Source: JAOTWJ01 sp036398175 (lineage in GTDB: Bacteria; Gemmatimonadota; Gemmatimonadetes; Gemmatimonadales; GWC2-71-9). Taken from it: a stretch of 64,000 nucleotides of DNA. The notes under the pieces are model-generated. The model was given only the letters and a program-made list of their open reading frames with translations, was not told the origin of the DNA and made no database searches. Shown here one piece after another: positions 6,972 through 15,756 of the stretch (within the stretch, counting starts at the first letter, position 1; every line of letters starts with the position of its first letter). A program made the position numbers and the translations under genes. Location: assembly GCA_036398175.1 (NCBI GenBank), contig DASWHL010000050.1, positions 40,252 through 104,251 on the forward strand. The letters are read 5' to 3'.

Positions 6972-9900
6972 CCGCGCGCGATTGGCTCGTGACGCAGGGT
7001 CGCCGCGCGCGGCGGATGGCGCTGGTGTCCACGGGGCTCGCCGCGACCGGCGCCGGCGCCGCGGTTCTCGCGGGCGGGCTGGTGCTCGAGCGCGTGGGAG
7101 TGGGCGCGAGCTTCCCGGAGCTGGCGCTCCTGCCCTGGCTAGGCGCGCTCGCCGCCGGGGCCATCGTCGTCCGGCGGTTGCTGCCGGCCGTGCGGGCCGC
7201 GTCGCCGGGACGGATCGGACATCAGGTCGAACGCCTTGGCGCGCTGCGCGCGGGAGCGCTCGCGGGCCTCGTGGGTGACGCGCATGGCAGTCCCGCCCTG
7301 GCCCGGCTCGCGGACCGCCGCATGGCCGGCTGGCTCGAGGTCCACGGCACCGACGCCGGTCGGATGTTGGGACGGGCGCACACCCGTTCCCTCGCCGTGC
7401 ACGCCTCGGCGGGATTCGCGGGGCTGGTCGTGCTCGCGGCCGCCGGCGTCGGGCACGGCCAGGCTTCGCTGTGGCGCCCCCTCGCCGCCATCCGGGAAGC
7501 GCGGGCGCCGGTGGTGCTCACCGTAGACCGGACGCGCGTTGCTCGCGGCGACTCGGTCGTCGTGCGGGTGGACGCCGCCGGTCGGAGTGCCGCCCTGCTG
7601 CACCACCGGCGCGCCGGCCAGGCCTGGACCGGGACGAGCCTCTCCTTGCGCGAGGGGAAGGCGAGCGTCGCGATCGGCCCGCTCGACGCGGATCTCGACC
7701 TGGTCGCGGAGAGCGGGCGGCGGCGGTCGGACACGGTGCACGTGACCCTACAGCCGAGCCTGTTTCTGGCCGAGCTGGCGGTGACCGCGCGGTACCCGCG
7801 GTACCTGGAGCGACCCGACGAGCCGCTCACCGCCCAGGGTGACACCGTGACACTGCCGGTCGGCACGGTGGTGGCGGTGCGGGGGCGCGCAACGCTGCCG
7901 CTCACCCGCGCCGCCTGGAACGACGGCACGCGCGCGGTCCCGCTCGAGGTGGCCGGCAAGGAACTGCACGGCGGATTCAGGGTGACTCGGTCGGCCACAT
8001 GGACCCTCGTGCCGACGTCGGCCGACGCCGTGCCCCTCGACGGACCGTCTCCGTCCCTCACCGTGCTGGCCATCCCGGACGCGGCGCCGCACGTGGCCTT
8101 GGTGGTCCCGAGCGCGGACACGGTCATGCCGACGACGCTCGTCCAGGCGCTCGTGATCGAGGCGGGCGACGACCATCGCGTCGCGCGGCTCGAGGTCGTG
8201 AGCCGGCGGGTGAGCCGCCTCGGCACGGCGGGCCCGGCGACGTCCGAGCCGGTGCCGCTCCCGGCCAACGGCCTCGAGCGCGGCGTGCTGATGGCGCAGC
8301 TCGACCTGAACCGGCGCGGGTTTCTCCCGGGCGACACGGCGTACGTCCGGGTGCGGGCCACCGACAACGCGCCGCGCCCGCAGTCCGTGGAAACCGCGGA
8401 AACCCGCCTCCGGCTCCCGTCGCTGGCGGAGCTGCGCGAGAGCGTCCGCGGCGGGGCGCGCGCCCTTGCCACCGCCGCCGATTCCCTCGCGGCGGCGCAG
8501 CGCGCGGTCGAACGGGCGGTCCAGGATCTGGCGCAGGGGCGGGTGCGCGACCCGGCGGACCGCGCGGCCGCGCAGGGGCGGTCGGGCATGGAGTTCGAGC
8601 AGGCCGAGCGCGCCGGCACGCTCGGCCGGGAACAGCGCGAGGTCCTGGAGCGCGCGGCGGAGTTGCGCGAGCGGCTCGCCGACCTCGATCGGACGGCCTG
8701 GGAGGCGGGGCTCACCGATCCGGCGCTGCACGCGCAGCTCGAAGAACTGCGCCGGCTCCTCGAGCGGGCGCTGACCCCGGAGCTGGAGGCCGCGCTGCGG
8801 GAGCTGGAGACGGCGCTCGAGCGCCTGGACGCCGACGCGATGCGCATGGCCCTCGAGCGCCTGGCCCAGGCGCAGGAGGCGCTGCGGCGGGAGCTGGACC
8901 GCAGCCGTTCTCTGTTCGAGCGGGCGGCGCTCGAAGGCGACCTGACGACGCTCGCCGCCGACGCGGCCGAGCTGGCGGATCGCCAGCAGGGGTGGAACGA
9001 GACCGCCGCGGGCGGCGTGGATAGCGCGGCGGCGGCGGACGAGGCGCGGCTCGCGGCGCGGGCCGACTCGCTTGCCGCCCGGTTGGCGGAGGCGCAGCGG
9101 GCGGCGGCGGAGGCCGGGGCGGAACCGCCGGCGTCGGCGGCCGACCAGGCCCGCCAGGCCGCGCGGGACATGGAGCAGGCATCCGCGGCGGCGGGACAGC
9201 GTCGGCAGCAGGCGGCGGTCGAGGCCGGGCGGCGCGCCTCCGAACGGCTGGACCCGCTGTCCGCACAGCTCACGGAGCAGCGGGACGCGCTGCGTGACGC
9301 GTGGCGTCAGGAGGTGGCGGCGGAGCTGGACGCGGCGCTGGTGGAGACCGCGCGGCTCGCGCGCACGCAGGAAGGCATCTTGAACCGCCTGAACCGCGGC
9401 GAGTCGGGCGCGGACGTGCGCGCCTCCCAGGGTGCCACGCGCGACGGCCTCGATCGCGTGATGGCGCGGGTCCAGGACGCGGCCGGCAAGAACGCCCTGG
9501 TGCCGCCGACGCTGGGAATGGCGCTGGGCTACGCGCGGAACCGCATGGGCGCGTCGCTGGAGCAGCTCCAGCAGGGCGTGCCCAACGTTCGCGGTGCCGC
9601 CGAAGCGGCGGCCGAAGCGCTCGACGGGCTGAACCTGCTCGCCATCCAACTGCTGCGCAGCAGCGGCGACGTGTCCGGCGCGGGCTCGGGCTCGGGGCTC
9701 GCGGAGGCCGTGGAGCGCATGGCGCAGCTGGCCGATCAGCAGGGGGAGATGGCCGGGCAGTCGGGCGGGATGCTGCCGCTCATGCAGTCCGCCGGCCAGG
9801 CGCTGATGCTGCAGCTGCGCGACCTCGCGCGCCAGCAGCGCGCGCTGGCGGCGGAGCTGGAGCGATTGCGGGGCCAGGGCGACCAGCCCGGCGCCGGGGA

Positions 9901-10225
9901 ACTGGCCCAGGAAGCCGAAGCCATCGCGCGCGCGCTCGAGCGTGGGGCGCTGACGCGCGAGACCGTCGAGCGCCAGGAACAGCTCTACCGGCGGCTGCTC
10001 GATGCCGGACGCCTGCTCCGGGGTCCCGAAGCGGACGACGAGCAGGAGCGTCAGGCGACCACCGCGCAGCCGGGCAACGTGCGGCTGCCGGCGGGCCAGC
10101 GTCCGCCCGAGGCGGGCCCGCGGTACCGGTATCCCACGTGGCAGGAGCTTCAGGGCCTGTCGCCGGCGGACCGGCGCGCCGTGCTCGAGTACTTCCGGAG
10201 GCTGAACGATGCGCGGCGTCCGTAG
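6968..10225 (+). CDS. DUF4175-type large membrane-anchored coiled-coil protein
   Basis: A 1085-residue protein from the ATG at 6968, which overlaps the DUF4159 stop (ATGA). Two transmembrane helices lie at about residues 17-37 and 47-66, with a third hydrophobic stretch near 135-150. Beta-rich Ig-like segments follow to about 490, including PSLFLAELAVTARYPRYLERP, a signature of this family. The remainder is a very long Ala/Arg/Glu/Gln-rich helical region, predicted coiled coil, to about 1000, with a final TYQEL-type tail (RYPTWQELQGLSPADRRAV). It probably sits in the inner membrane with its rod in the periplasm. The function of the family is unknown; partnership with the DUF4159 protein is inferred from conserved adjacency. 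Confidence 0.8.
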   Translation: MTARDWLVTQGRRARRMALVSTGLAATGAGAAVLAGGLVLERVGVGASFPELALLPWLGALAAGAIVVRRLLPAVRAASPGRIGHQVERLGALRAGALAGLVGDAHGSPALARLADRRMAGWLEVHGTDAGRMLGRAHTRSLAVHASAGFAGLVVLAAAGVGHGQASLWRPLAAIREARAPVVLTVDRTRVARGDSVVVRVDAAGRSAALLHHRRAGQAWTGTSLSLREGKASVAIGPLDADLDLVAESGRRRSDTVHVTLQPSLFLAELAVTARYPRYLERPDEPLTAQGDTVTLPVGTVVAVRGRATLPLTRAAWNDGTRAVPLEVAGKELHGGFRVTRSATWTLVPTSADAVPLDGPSPSLTVLAIPDAAPHVALVVPSADTVMPTTLVQALVIEAGDDHRVARLEVVSRRVSRLGTAGPATSEPVPLPANGLERGVLMAQLDLNRRGFLPGDTAYVRVRATDNAPRPQSVETAETRLRLPSLAELRESVRGGARALATAADSLAAAQRAVERAVQDLAQGRVRDPADRAAAQGRSGMEFEQAERAGTLGREQREVLERAAELRERLADLDRTAWEAGLTDPALHAQLEELRRLLERALTPELEAALRELETALERLDADAMRMALERLAQAQEALRRELDRSRSLFERAALEGDLTTLAADAAELADRQQGWNETAAGGVDSAAAADEARLAARADSLAARLAEAQRAAAEAGAEPPASAADQARQAARDMEQASAAAGQRRQQAAVEAGRRASERLDPLSAQLTEQRDALRDAWRQEVAAELDAALVETARLARTQEGILNRLNRGESGADVRASQGATRDGLDRVMARVQDAAGKNALVPPTLGMALGYARNRMGASLEQLQQGVPNVRGAAEAAAEALDGLNLLAIQLLRSSGDVSGAGSGSGLAEAVERMAQLADQQGEMAGQSGGMLPLMQSAGQALMLQLRDLARQQRALAAELERLRGQGDQPGAGELAQEAEAIARALERGALTRETVERQEQLYRRLLDAGRLLRGPEADDEQERQATTAQPGNVRLPAGQRPPEAGPRYRYPTWQELQGLSPADRRAVLEYFRRLNDARRP

Positions 10226-11945
10226 CGCGCTACTCGCGGCCCTGCTCGCGGCCGGCGTCCCCGCGGCGCTGGTCTCGCAGACCGCGGACGTCGCGGCCGC
10301 GCTCGAGCTGGAGCGCCAGAGCCGGCCGCTCGACGCGGCGGACCGGTTCATGGCGGTGCTGCAACGCGACCCCGCGCACGCCGTGGCCCTGGTGGGACTC
10401 GAGCGCACGCTCCAGGCGGGCGGCGCCGTCGAGCGGATCTTCCCGTATCTCGAGCGCGCCGTGGCAGCGGCGCCGAACGAACCCCTGGCGCGCGAGATCG
10501 AGTTGCGCGTGCTGGCCAATCTCGGTCGGGACGGCGACCTCACGGCGGCGGCCGAGCGGTGGATCGCGGTCCGGCCCGCGGCGCCCGAGCCGTATCGCGA
10601 GTGGTCCTTCCTCGTGGCGCAGCGCGGCGACCTGGTGCGGGCGCGCCAGATCCTCGAGCGCGGCCACGCGCGGGTGGGTGGCTGGGCCCTGGCCCCCGAG
10701 CTGGCACAACTCGCGGTGGCCTCCGGTCAGTGGGTGGAGGCCGCGCGGTCGTGGTACGCGGCGGCCGCGGGAAGCGGGTCGTACGCCAACGCGGCCGGGC
10801 TCAGCCTGGGACAGGTGCGGCCGGACCAGCGCGCGGCGGTGCTTCAGCTGCTGTTCGGAGAGCTGGGCGATCCGCTGGCCCGCCGCATCGCGGCGGACGC
10901 CCTGCTGGCGTGGGGCCGCGCCGGCGAGGCGTGGTCGCTGCTGGACGCAAACCTCCCGCCCGCGCCCATCGAAGCGGCCGCCGCGCTGCGGCGCTTCGCG
11001 GATCGCGCGCGGCTCGTTCCGGGCGTGGAAGGCGCCCGCGTTCGCGGCCACGCCTACCAACGGCTGGCGGGCTTCGTCTCGGGGCCCGCGGTCCAGCGCG
11101 CGCGAATTGACGCGGCGCGCGCCTTTGCCGAGGCGGGCGACCGAGCGGCGGCTGAGCGCGTGCTGGGTGACATCGCCCGCGATCCGTCCACGGCGCCCCC
11201 CGGCACGGCCGACGCCATGAGCGCCCTGATCGGCCTGCTCGCCGACGCGGGCCGGCCGGCGGACGCGGAGCGCCGCCTGGCCGACTGGGGCCAGGCCATC
11301 CCGGAGAGCGACCGCGAGGATCTGCGCCGCCGCATCGCCTGGGCGTGGGCCCGGGCGGGGGCGCTCGGGCGGGCGGACTCCGCCCTCGGTACCGACTCGA
11401 CCGTGGGGGCCGTCGCGCTGCGCGGCTGGGTCGCGCTCTTCCGCGGCGACCTGGGCCTGGCGGTGGACCGGTTCCGCGACGCGGGCCCGTTTGCGGGGTC
11501 GCGCGAGGAAGCCACCCGGCGCACCGCGGCGGCGGCACTCGCGCAGCGGCTGGGGCGCGCGCAGGCGCCCGATGTTGGGGGCGCGCTGCTGCTCGCGGTG
11601 CAGGGAGACACGGTCCGGGCCATCGCCCAGCTGGAGCGGGCGGCGGGGGGCTTCGCGCCCGCCGGGGGACGCGCCGACCTGCTGGCCTGGGCCGGTCAGC
11701 TGGCCCTCGAGAGCGCGGACCCGCGCGCGGCACCCCTGCTGCACGCGGCCCTGGCGGCCGACTCCGTCGGCCCCACGGCTCCGGCGGCCGAGTTGGGACT
11801 GGCCGAGCTGGCGTGGCGCGGCGGGCGTCCCGACGAGGCGCGCCGCCGCCTGGAGCGCGTCATCCTCGACTATCCCGCGAGCGCGGTCGTTCCCCAGGCG
11901 CGCCGCCTGCTCGACCGCGTGCGCGGCGCGGTGCCCAACTCGTGA
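10209..11945 (+). CDS. Secreted TPR-repeat protein
   Basis: A 578-residue protein with a signal peptide (RSALLAALLAAGVPAALVSQ) and then tandem helix-turn-helix repeats of about 34 residues through its whole length, for example LELERQSRPLDAADRFMAVL followed by RDPAHAVALVGLERTL. These are typical degenerate tetratricopeptide repeats; the last, RRLERVILDYPASAVVPQARRLLDRV, matches YbgF/BamD-like repeat ends. It probably acts as a periplasmic scaffold. The start overlaps the end of the DUF4175 gene by 17 bases, and its stop overlaps the next start (GTGA). No enzyme domain is visible. Confidence 0.82.
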   Translation: MRGVRSALLAALLAAGVPAALVSQTADVAAALELERQSRPLDAADRFMAVLQRDPAHAVALVGLERTLQAGGAVERIFPYLERAVAAAPNEPLAREIELRVLANLGRDGDLTAAAERWIAVRPAAPEPYREWSFLVAQRGDLVRARQILERGHARVGGWALAPELAQLAVASGQWVEAARSWYAAAAGSGSYANAAGLSLGQVRPDQRAAVLQLLFGELGDPLARRIAADALLAWGRAGEAWSLLDANLPPAPIEAAAALRRFADRARLVPGVEGARVRGHAYQRLAGFVSGPAVQRARIDAARAFAEAGDRAAAERVLGDIARDPSTAPPGTADAMSALIGLLADAGRPADAERRLADWGQAIPESDREDLRRRIAWAWARAGALGRADSALGTDSTVGAVALRGWVALFRGDLGLAVDRFRDAGPFAGSREEATRRTAAAALAQRLGRAQAPDVGGALLLAVQGDTVRAIAQLERAAGGFAPAGGRADLLAWAGQLALESADPRAAPLLHAALAADSVGPTAPAAELGLAELAWRGGRPDEARRRLERVILDYPASAVVPQARRLLDRVRGAVPNS

Positions 11946-13246
11946 GGCGGCGCGACTTCCTCGGCGCCGTGGGGGCCGCCGTGATCGGCGGAACGCTGGA
12001 TGCATCCGGTCATCCGGTCATCCCGTCATCCCGTCCATCCTCCGCGGGATCGCTCCTCCTCCCCATGGACGACGCCCAGAGCGACCACCTCAAGGCCTAC
12101 GGCCTGGTCTATCGGGCCCTGCAACGCGGCGGCACGGGGGAATGGCTGCTCAACTTCCGCGGCGGGAGCTTCCTGCTGCCGGCGGACGGGGCAACGCAGC
12201 GCGACGCGGCGCTCGCCGGCGTGCGGGCCCAGGCCGTCGGCGATGGGGACGTGACGGAGATGCGCGGCCAGATTGCCGCTTCCAACATGGACGTGATCCC
12301 GCTCGAGAAGGCGCCGCTCGTGGCGGTCTACGCGCCGCCGAACGCGGCCCCGTGGGACGATGCCGTGACGATGGCGCTGCAATACGCCGGCATCGAGTTC
12401 GCGCGCGTCTGGGATGGCGACGTGATGCGCGGCGGCCTCCAGCGCTACGACTGGCTGCACCTGCACCACGAGGACTTTACCGGCCAGTACTCCAAGTTCT
12501 TCCTGACCTACAGCGGGACCACGTGGCTTGGCGACATGGTGCGCCGCAATCAGGAGATGGCGCGCGGACTCGGGCTCGCGGACGTTCCCGCCCTGAAAAA
12601 GGCCGTGGCGCGCCGGATCCGGGACTACGTGGACGGCGGCGGCTTCCTGTTCGCCATGTGCGCGGCCACCGAGACGCTGGAGCTGGCGCTCGCGGCGGAC
12701 GCGGTGGATATCGCGGCACCGTTCGCGGACGGCACCCCGGTGGACCCGCAGGCCAGCGCCAAGCTCCACTGGGACCGGACGCTCGCGTTCCAGGGGGCCG
12801 AGCTGGAGCTGTCGCCCGCCATCGCGACGTTCTCGGACATTGACGGCCATCAGGTGAATCACCCGGGCCGGCGGCAGCCGCTGGGGGCGTACCGGCTGTT
12901 CGCCTTCTCGGCCAAGATTGATCCGGTGCCCACGATGCTCGTGCAGTCCCATCGCGATATCCTCCCCGACTTCTACGGGCTCACGACCTCGTTCCGGCGG
13001 GACCGGCTGAAGCCGGGGGTCACGGTACTGGCGGACGAGCAGGGCGCGCCGTGGGTGAAGTACATCCGCGGGGATTTCGGCAAGGGCACGTGGACGTTCT
13101 TCGGCGGACACGACCCCGAGGACCCGCAGCATCAGATCGGTGATCCGCCCACGGACCTGTCGCTCCACCCGCATTCGCCGGGCTACCGGCTTATCCTCAA
13201 CAACGTCCTGTTCCCGGCGGCCAAGAAGCGCGAGTTGAAGACATGA
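11942..13246 (+). CDS. Tat-exported protein of the family often labelled 'asparagine synthetase B'
   Basis: A 434-residue protein beginning at GTG 11942 with a twin-arginine signal (RRRDFLGAVGAAVIGG). The body starts with LLLPMDDAQSDHLKAYGLVY and GEWLLNFRGGSFLLP. From memory, this N terminus matches a Bacteroidota/Gemmatimonadota family that databases label asparagine synthetase B. I see neither an N-terminal nucleophile Cys nor the ATP-pyrophosphatase SGG(L/V)DS loop, so that name is probably wrong. The centre (RRIRDYVDGGGFLFAMCAATET) resembles a ThuA or glutamine-amidotransferase-like fold, and it ends with TWTFFGGHDPEDPQHQIGDP. Between signal and body is a low-complexity stretch coded by a TCATCC-type tandem repeat (12001-12041). 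It overlaps both neighbours by 4 bases. Confidence 0.7.
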   Translation: MRRRDFLGAVGAAVIGGTLDASGHPVIPSSRPSSAGSLLLPMDDAQSDHLKAYGLVYRALQRGGTGEWLLNFRGGSFLLPADGATQRDAALAGVRAQAVGDGDVTEMRGQIAASNMDVIPLEKAPLVAVYAPPNAAPWDDAVTMALQYAGIEFARVWDGDVMRGGLQRYDWLHLHHEDFTGQYSKFFLTYSGTTWLGDMVRRNQEMARGLGLADVPALKKAVARRIRDYVDGGGFLFAMCAATETLELALAADAVDIAAPFADGTPVDPQASAKLHWDRTLAFQGAELELSPAIATFSDIDGHQVNHPGRRQPLGAYRLFAFSAKIDPVPTMLVQSHRDILPDFYGLTTSFRRDRLKPGVTVLADEQGAPWVKYIRGDFGKGTWTFFGGHDPEDPQHQIGDPPTDLSLHPHSPGYRLILNNVLFPAAKKRELKT

Positions 13247-15756
13247 GCCGCCTCCTGCCCGCGGTGCGGGACCGGATCGCGGCAGAGATCGCCGCGGCCG
13301 GCGGGCGCGAGGTGTCGTTCGCGGGCGACCTCGACGCCGAGGGCCGCGTCGTCGCCGTGCAGGTGGTGGCGCGCGGCACCATTGACGCGGTGCTCGCGCT
13401 GCCCGGGGCCGCCGAGCGCGGCCAGATGCTGCTGCACAACCACCCGAGCGGCGTGCTCGAGCCCTCGCAGGCCGACCTGTCGGTGGCCGCGCGGCTGCAC
13501 GATGCCGGCGTGGGATTCGGCATCGTGTCGAACGACGCGTCCGATCTCTATGTCGTGGTGGAAATCCCGCGCCCGCGCTCCCGCGTGAGCCTCGATGCCG
13601 TCGAGGTGGCCGCGCTCCTGGGCCGGGATGGTCCGGTGGCGACGATCCTGGGCCAGTACGAGGACCGGCCCAGCCAGCGGGACATGGCCGCATTCGTGAC
13701 CGATCTCTACAACGAAGGTGGCATCGCGCTCCTGGAGGCGGGGACGGGGGTGGGGAAGTCGTTCGCGTACCTCGTTCCCGCCATCCGCTGGGCCCTGGAA
13801 AACGGGGAGCGGACCGTCGTCTCGACCAACACCATCAACCTCCAGGAGCAGCTTGCGGGCAAGGACATGCCCATGCTCGCGCGCGCGTTCGCGAGTCTGG
13901 GAGCGACCCCGACGTTCGCGCTCCTCAAGGGCTGGCGGAACTACCTCTGTCTGGCGCGTCTCGACCTGGCCATGGGCGGGCAGATCTCGCTCGTCGAGGA
14001 CTCGCTGGCCGGGGAGCTGGACCGGATCGGCGCCTGGGCGCGGAAGACCGCCGACGGGTCGCTCGCGGACCTCGCGGATCCGCCGCCGCCCGAGGTGTGG
14101 GACGAGGTGAGCGCGGAGCCGGATCTGTGCCCGCGCCTCAAGTGCCCGCACTTCGAGCGGTGCTTCCTGTTCGAGGCGCGCCGGCGCGCGGCCGACGCCG
14201 ACGTGGTGATCGTGAACCACCACCTGCTGGCGTCCGACCTGGCCGTGCGGCGGGCGCAGGAAAACTGGCAGGACGCCGCCGTGCTGCCGCCGTATCGCCG
14301 GCTGATCCTCGACGAGGGCCACCACCTCGAGGACACCGCGGCCCAGCACCTCGGCGCGCAGGTCACCTCGTGGGGCGTGGTCCGGCTGCTGGGGCGGCTG
14401 GAGCGGAACGGCAAGGGGCTCTTGCCCACGCTTCTCGCGGACCTGACGTCCCTCGACGACCTGATGAGCGACGCCTCGGTGACGCTGATCCGGGAGGAGC
14501 TGCTCCCCGACGTGGGCGAGGCCCGCCAGCGGGCCACGGCGGTGTTCCGGCTGCTCGCGGATCATCTCACGCAGCAGACCGCGGCCGAGCTGCGCCTCAC
14601 GGACGTGTTCGCCGACGATCCCATCTGGACGGCGGGCCTCGACCCGGCGCTGGACGGGTTGCTGCGCATCTTCGCCCGGCTCCGGGACGGGGTCGAGCTG
14701 GTGGCCGATCGGCTGGAGATCGGCGAGGAGCCGGACCGCCGCTCGCAGCTCGTGTTGGAGCTGCGCGCCGTGGTCCGCCGGCTCCAGACCGCGAGCGACG
14801 CGCTGCTCCTGGCCCTGCGTCCCCAGGCGGGCACGCCCATCGTGCGCTGGATCGAACGGCGCGGCTCCAAGCCGCAGGGCGAGCTGCCCTTTCCCGTGGC
14901 GCTCGCGGCGGTCCCGCTCGATCTCGCGCCGCTGCTCAAGGAGTCGCTGTTCGACCGCATCGAGACCATCGTCGTCACGAGCGCGACGCTGGCGACCGGC
15001 GGGGACTTCGAATTCTACCGGGGGCGCGTGGGCCTTTCCCTTCCACCCACCAGGATCCGATACGAGGAGGTGCTGCCGTCGCCGTTCGACTTCGGCGCGC
15101 AGTGCCTGTTCGGGGTGCCCACCGACCTCGCCGACCCCCGGGGCGATCAGGTGGCTCACGATCGGGCCCTGGCGACTGTCATCATGGAGCTGGCGCACGC
15201 CTCCGACGGTGGCATGTTCGTCCTGTTCACGAGTCACGCGGCCCTGCGACGCGTGGCGGGCGCCGTCCGGGTGGGCACGGCGGGACGCTGGCCGCTCCTG
15301 GTCCAGGGGGAGGCGCCCCGGGACCTCCTGCTGCGCCGGTTCCGGGAGGCGGGCTCGGCGATCCTGTTCGGGACTGATAGCTTCTGGGAGGGGGTGGATG
15401 TCCCGGGCCGGTCCCTGCGGGCGCTGGTGCTGGCCAAGCTCCCGTTCAAGGTCCCCACGGAGCCCCTCACCGCCGCGCGCCTCGAACGGCTGGAAGCGGA
15501 AGGACTGGACGGCTTCATGCACTACCTCGTGCCGCACGCGGCGCTCAAGCTGAAGCAGGGGTTTGGCCGGCTGATCCGGACCACGACCGATCTGGGCGTG
15601 GTGGTGCTCATGGACTCGCGCGTGGTGACCAGGCGGTACGGCGGCCTGCTGCTGGCCTCGCTCCCGCCCGCGGAGCGGGTGGTCGGGCCGTGGCCCACGG
15701 TGCGCGCCGCAGCCGAAGAGTTCTTTGCCCGGCACGGGATCGGCGCGCCCGCATGA
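13243..15756 (+). CDS. JAMM (RadC-like) metalloprotease domain fused to DinG/XPD-like helicase
   Basis: An 837-residue cytoplasmic protein. Residues 1 to about 125 form a JAB/JAMM domain with the full HxHx7Sx2D zinc motif (LLHNHPSGVLEPSQAD: His65, His67, Ser75, Asp78) and a candidate Glu23. From about 135 to the end is a superfamily 2 helicase of the DinG/XPD type: Walker A in LLEAGTGVGKSFAYL, TNTINLQEQL, cysteines spaced as for an Fe-S cluster (NYLCL and LCPRLKCPHFERC), NHHLL, a DEGH box (LILDEGHHLEDTA), SATLATGGDFEFYRG and the final FGTDSFWEGVDVPG and QGFGRLIRT motifs. It probably unwinds DNA or R-loops 5'-3'. The role of the JAMM domain is unknown. Four-base overlaps couple it to both neighbours. 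Confidence 0.9.
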   Translation: MSRLLPAVRDRIAAEIAAAGGREVSFAGDLDAEGRVVAVQVVARGTIDAVLALPGAAERGQMLLHNHPSGVLEPSQADLSVAARLHDAGVGFGIVSNDASDLYVVVEIPRPRSRVSLDAVEVAALLGRDGPVATILGQYEDRPSQRDMAAFVTDLYNEGGIALLEAGTGVGKSFAYLVPAIRWALENGERTVVSTNTINLQEQLAGKDMPMLARAFASLGATPTFALLKGWRNYLCLARLDLAMGGQISLVEDSLAGELDRIGAWARKTADGSLADLADPPPPEVWDEVSAEPDLCPRLKCPHFERCFLFEARRRAADADVVIVNHHLLASDLAVRRAQENWQDAAVLPPYRRLILDEGHHLEDTAAQHLGAQVTSWGVVRLLGRLERNGKGLLPTLLADLTSLDDLMSDASVTLIREELLPDVGEARQRATAVFRLLADHLTQQTAAELRLTDVFADDPIWTAGLDPALDGLLRIFARLRDGVELVADRLEIGEEPDRRSQLVLELRAVVRRLQTASDALLLALRPQAGTPIVRWIERRGSKPQGELPFPVALAAVPLDLAPLLKESLFDRIETIVVTSATLATGGDFEFYRGRVGLSLPPTRIRYEEVLPSPFDFGAQCLFGVPTDLADPRGDQVAHDRALATVIMELAHASDGGMFVLFTSHAALRRVAGAVRVGTAGRWPLLVQGEAPRDLLLRRFREAGSAILFGTDSFWEGVDVPGRSLRALVLAKLPFKVPTEPLTAARLERLEAEGLDGFMHYLVPHAALKLKQGFGRLIRTTTDLGVVVLMDSRVVTRRYGGLLLASLPPAERVVGPWPTVRAAAEEFFARHGIGAPA

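Noticed and set aside
7222..10543. Long minus-strand frames opposite the DUF4175 gene
   Set aside because: Their Ser/Arg/Ala-rich composition and lack of motifs show they are mirrors of the coiled-coil gene.
11942..13246. Function as asparagine synthetase
   Set aside because: No nucleophile Cys at the start and no ATP-pyrophosphatase loop; the Tat signal argues against an ATP-dependent cytoplasmic enzyme.
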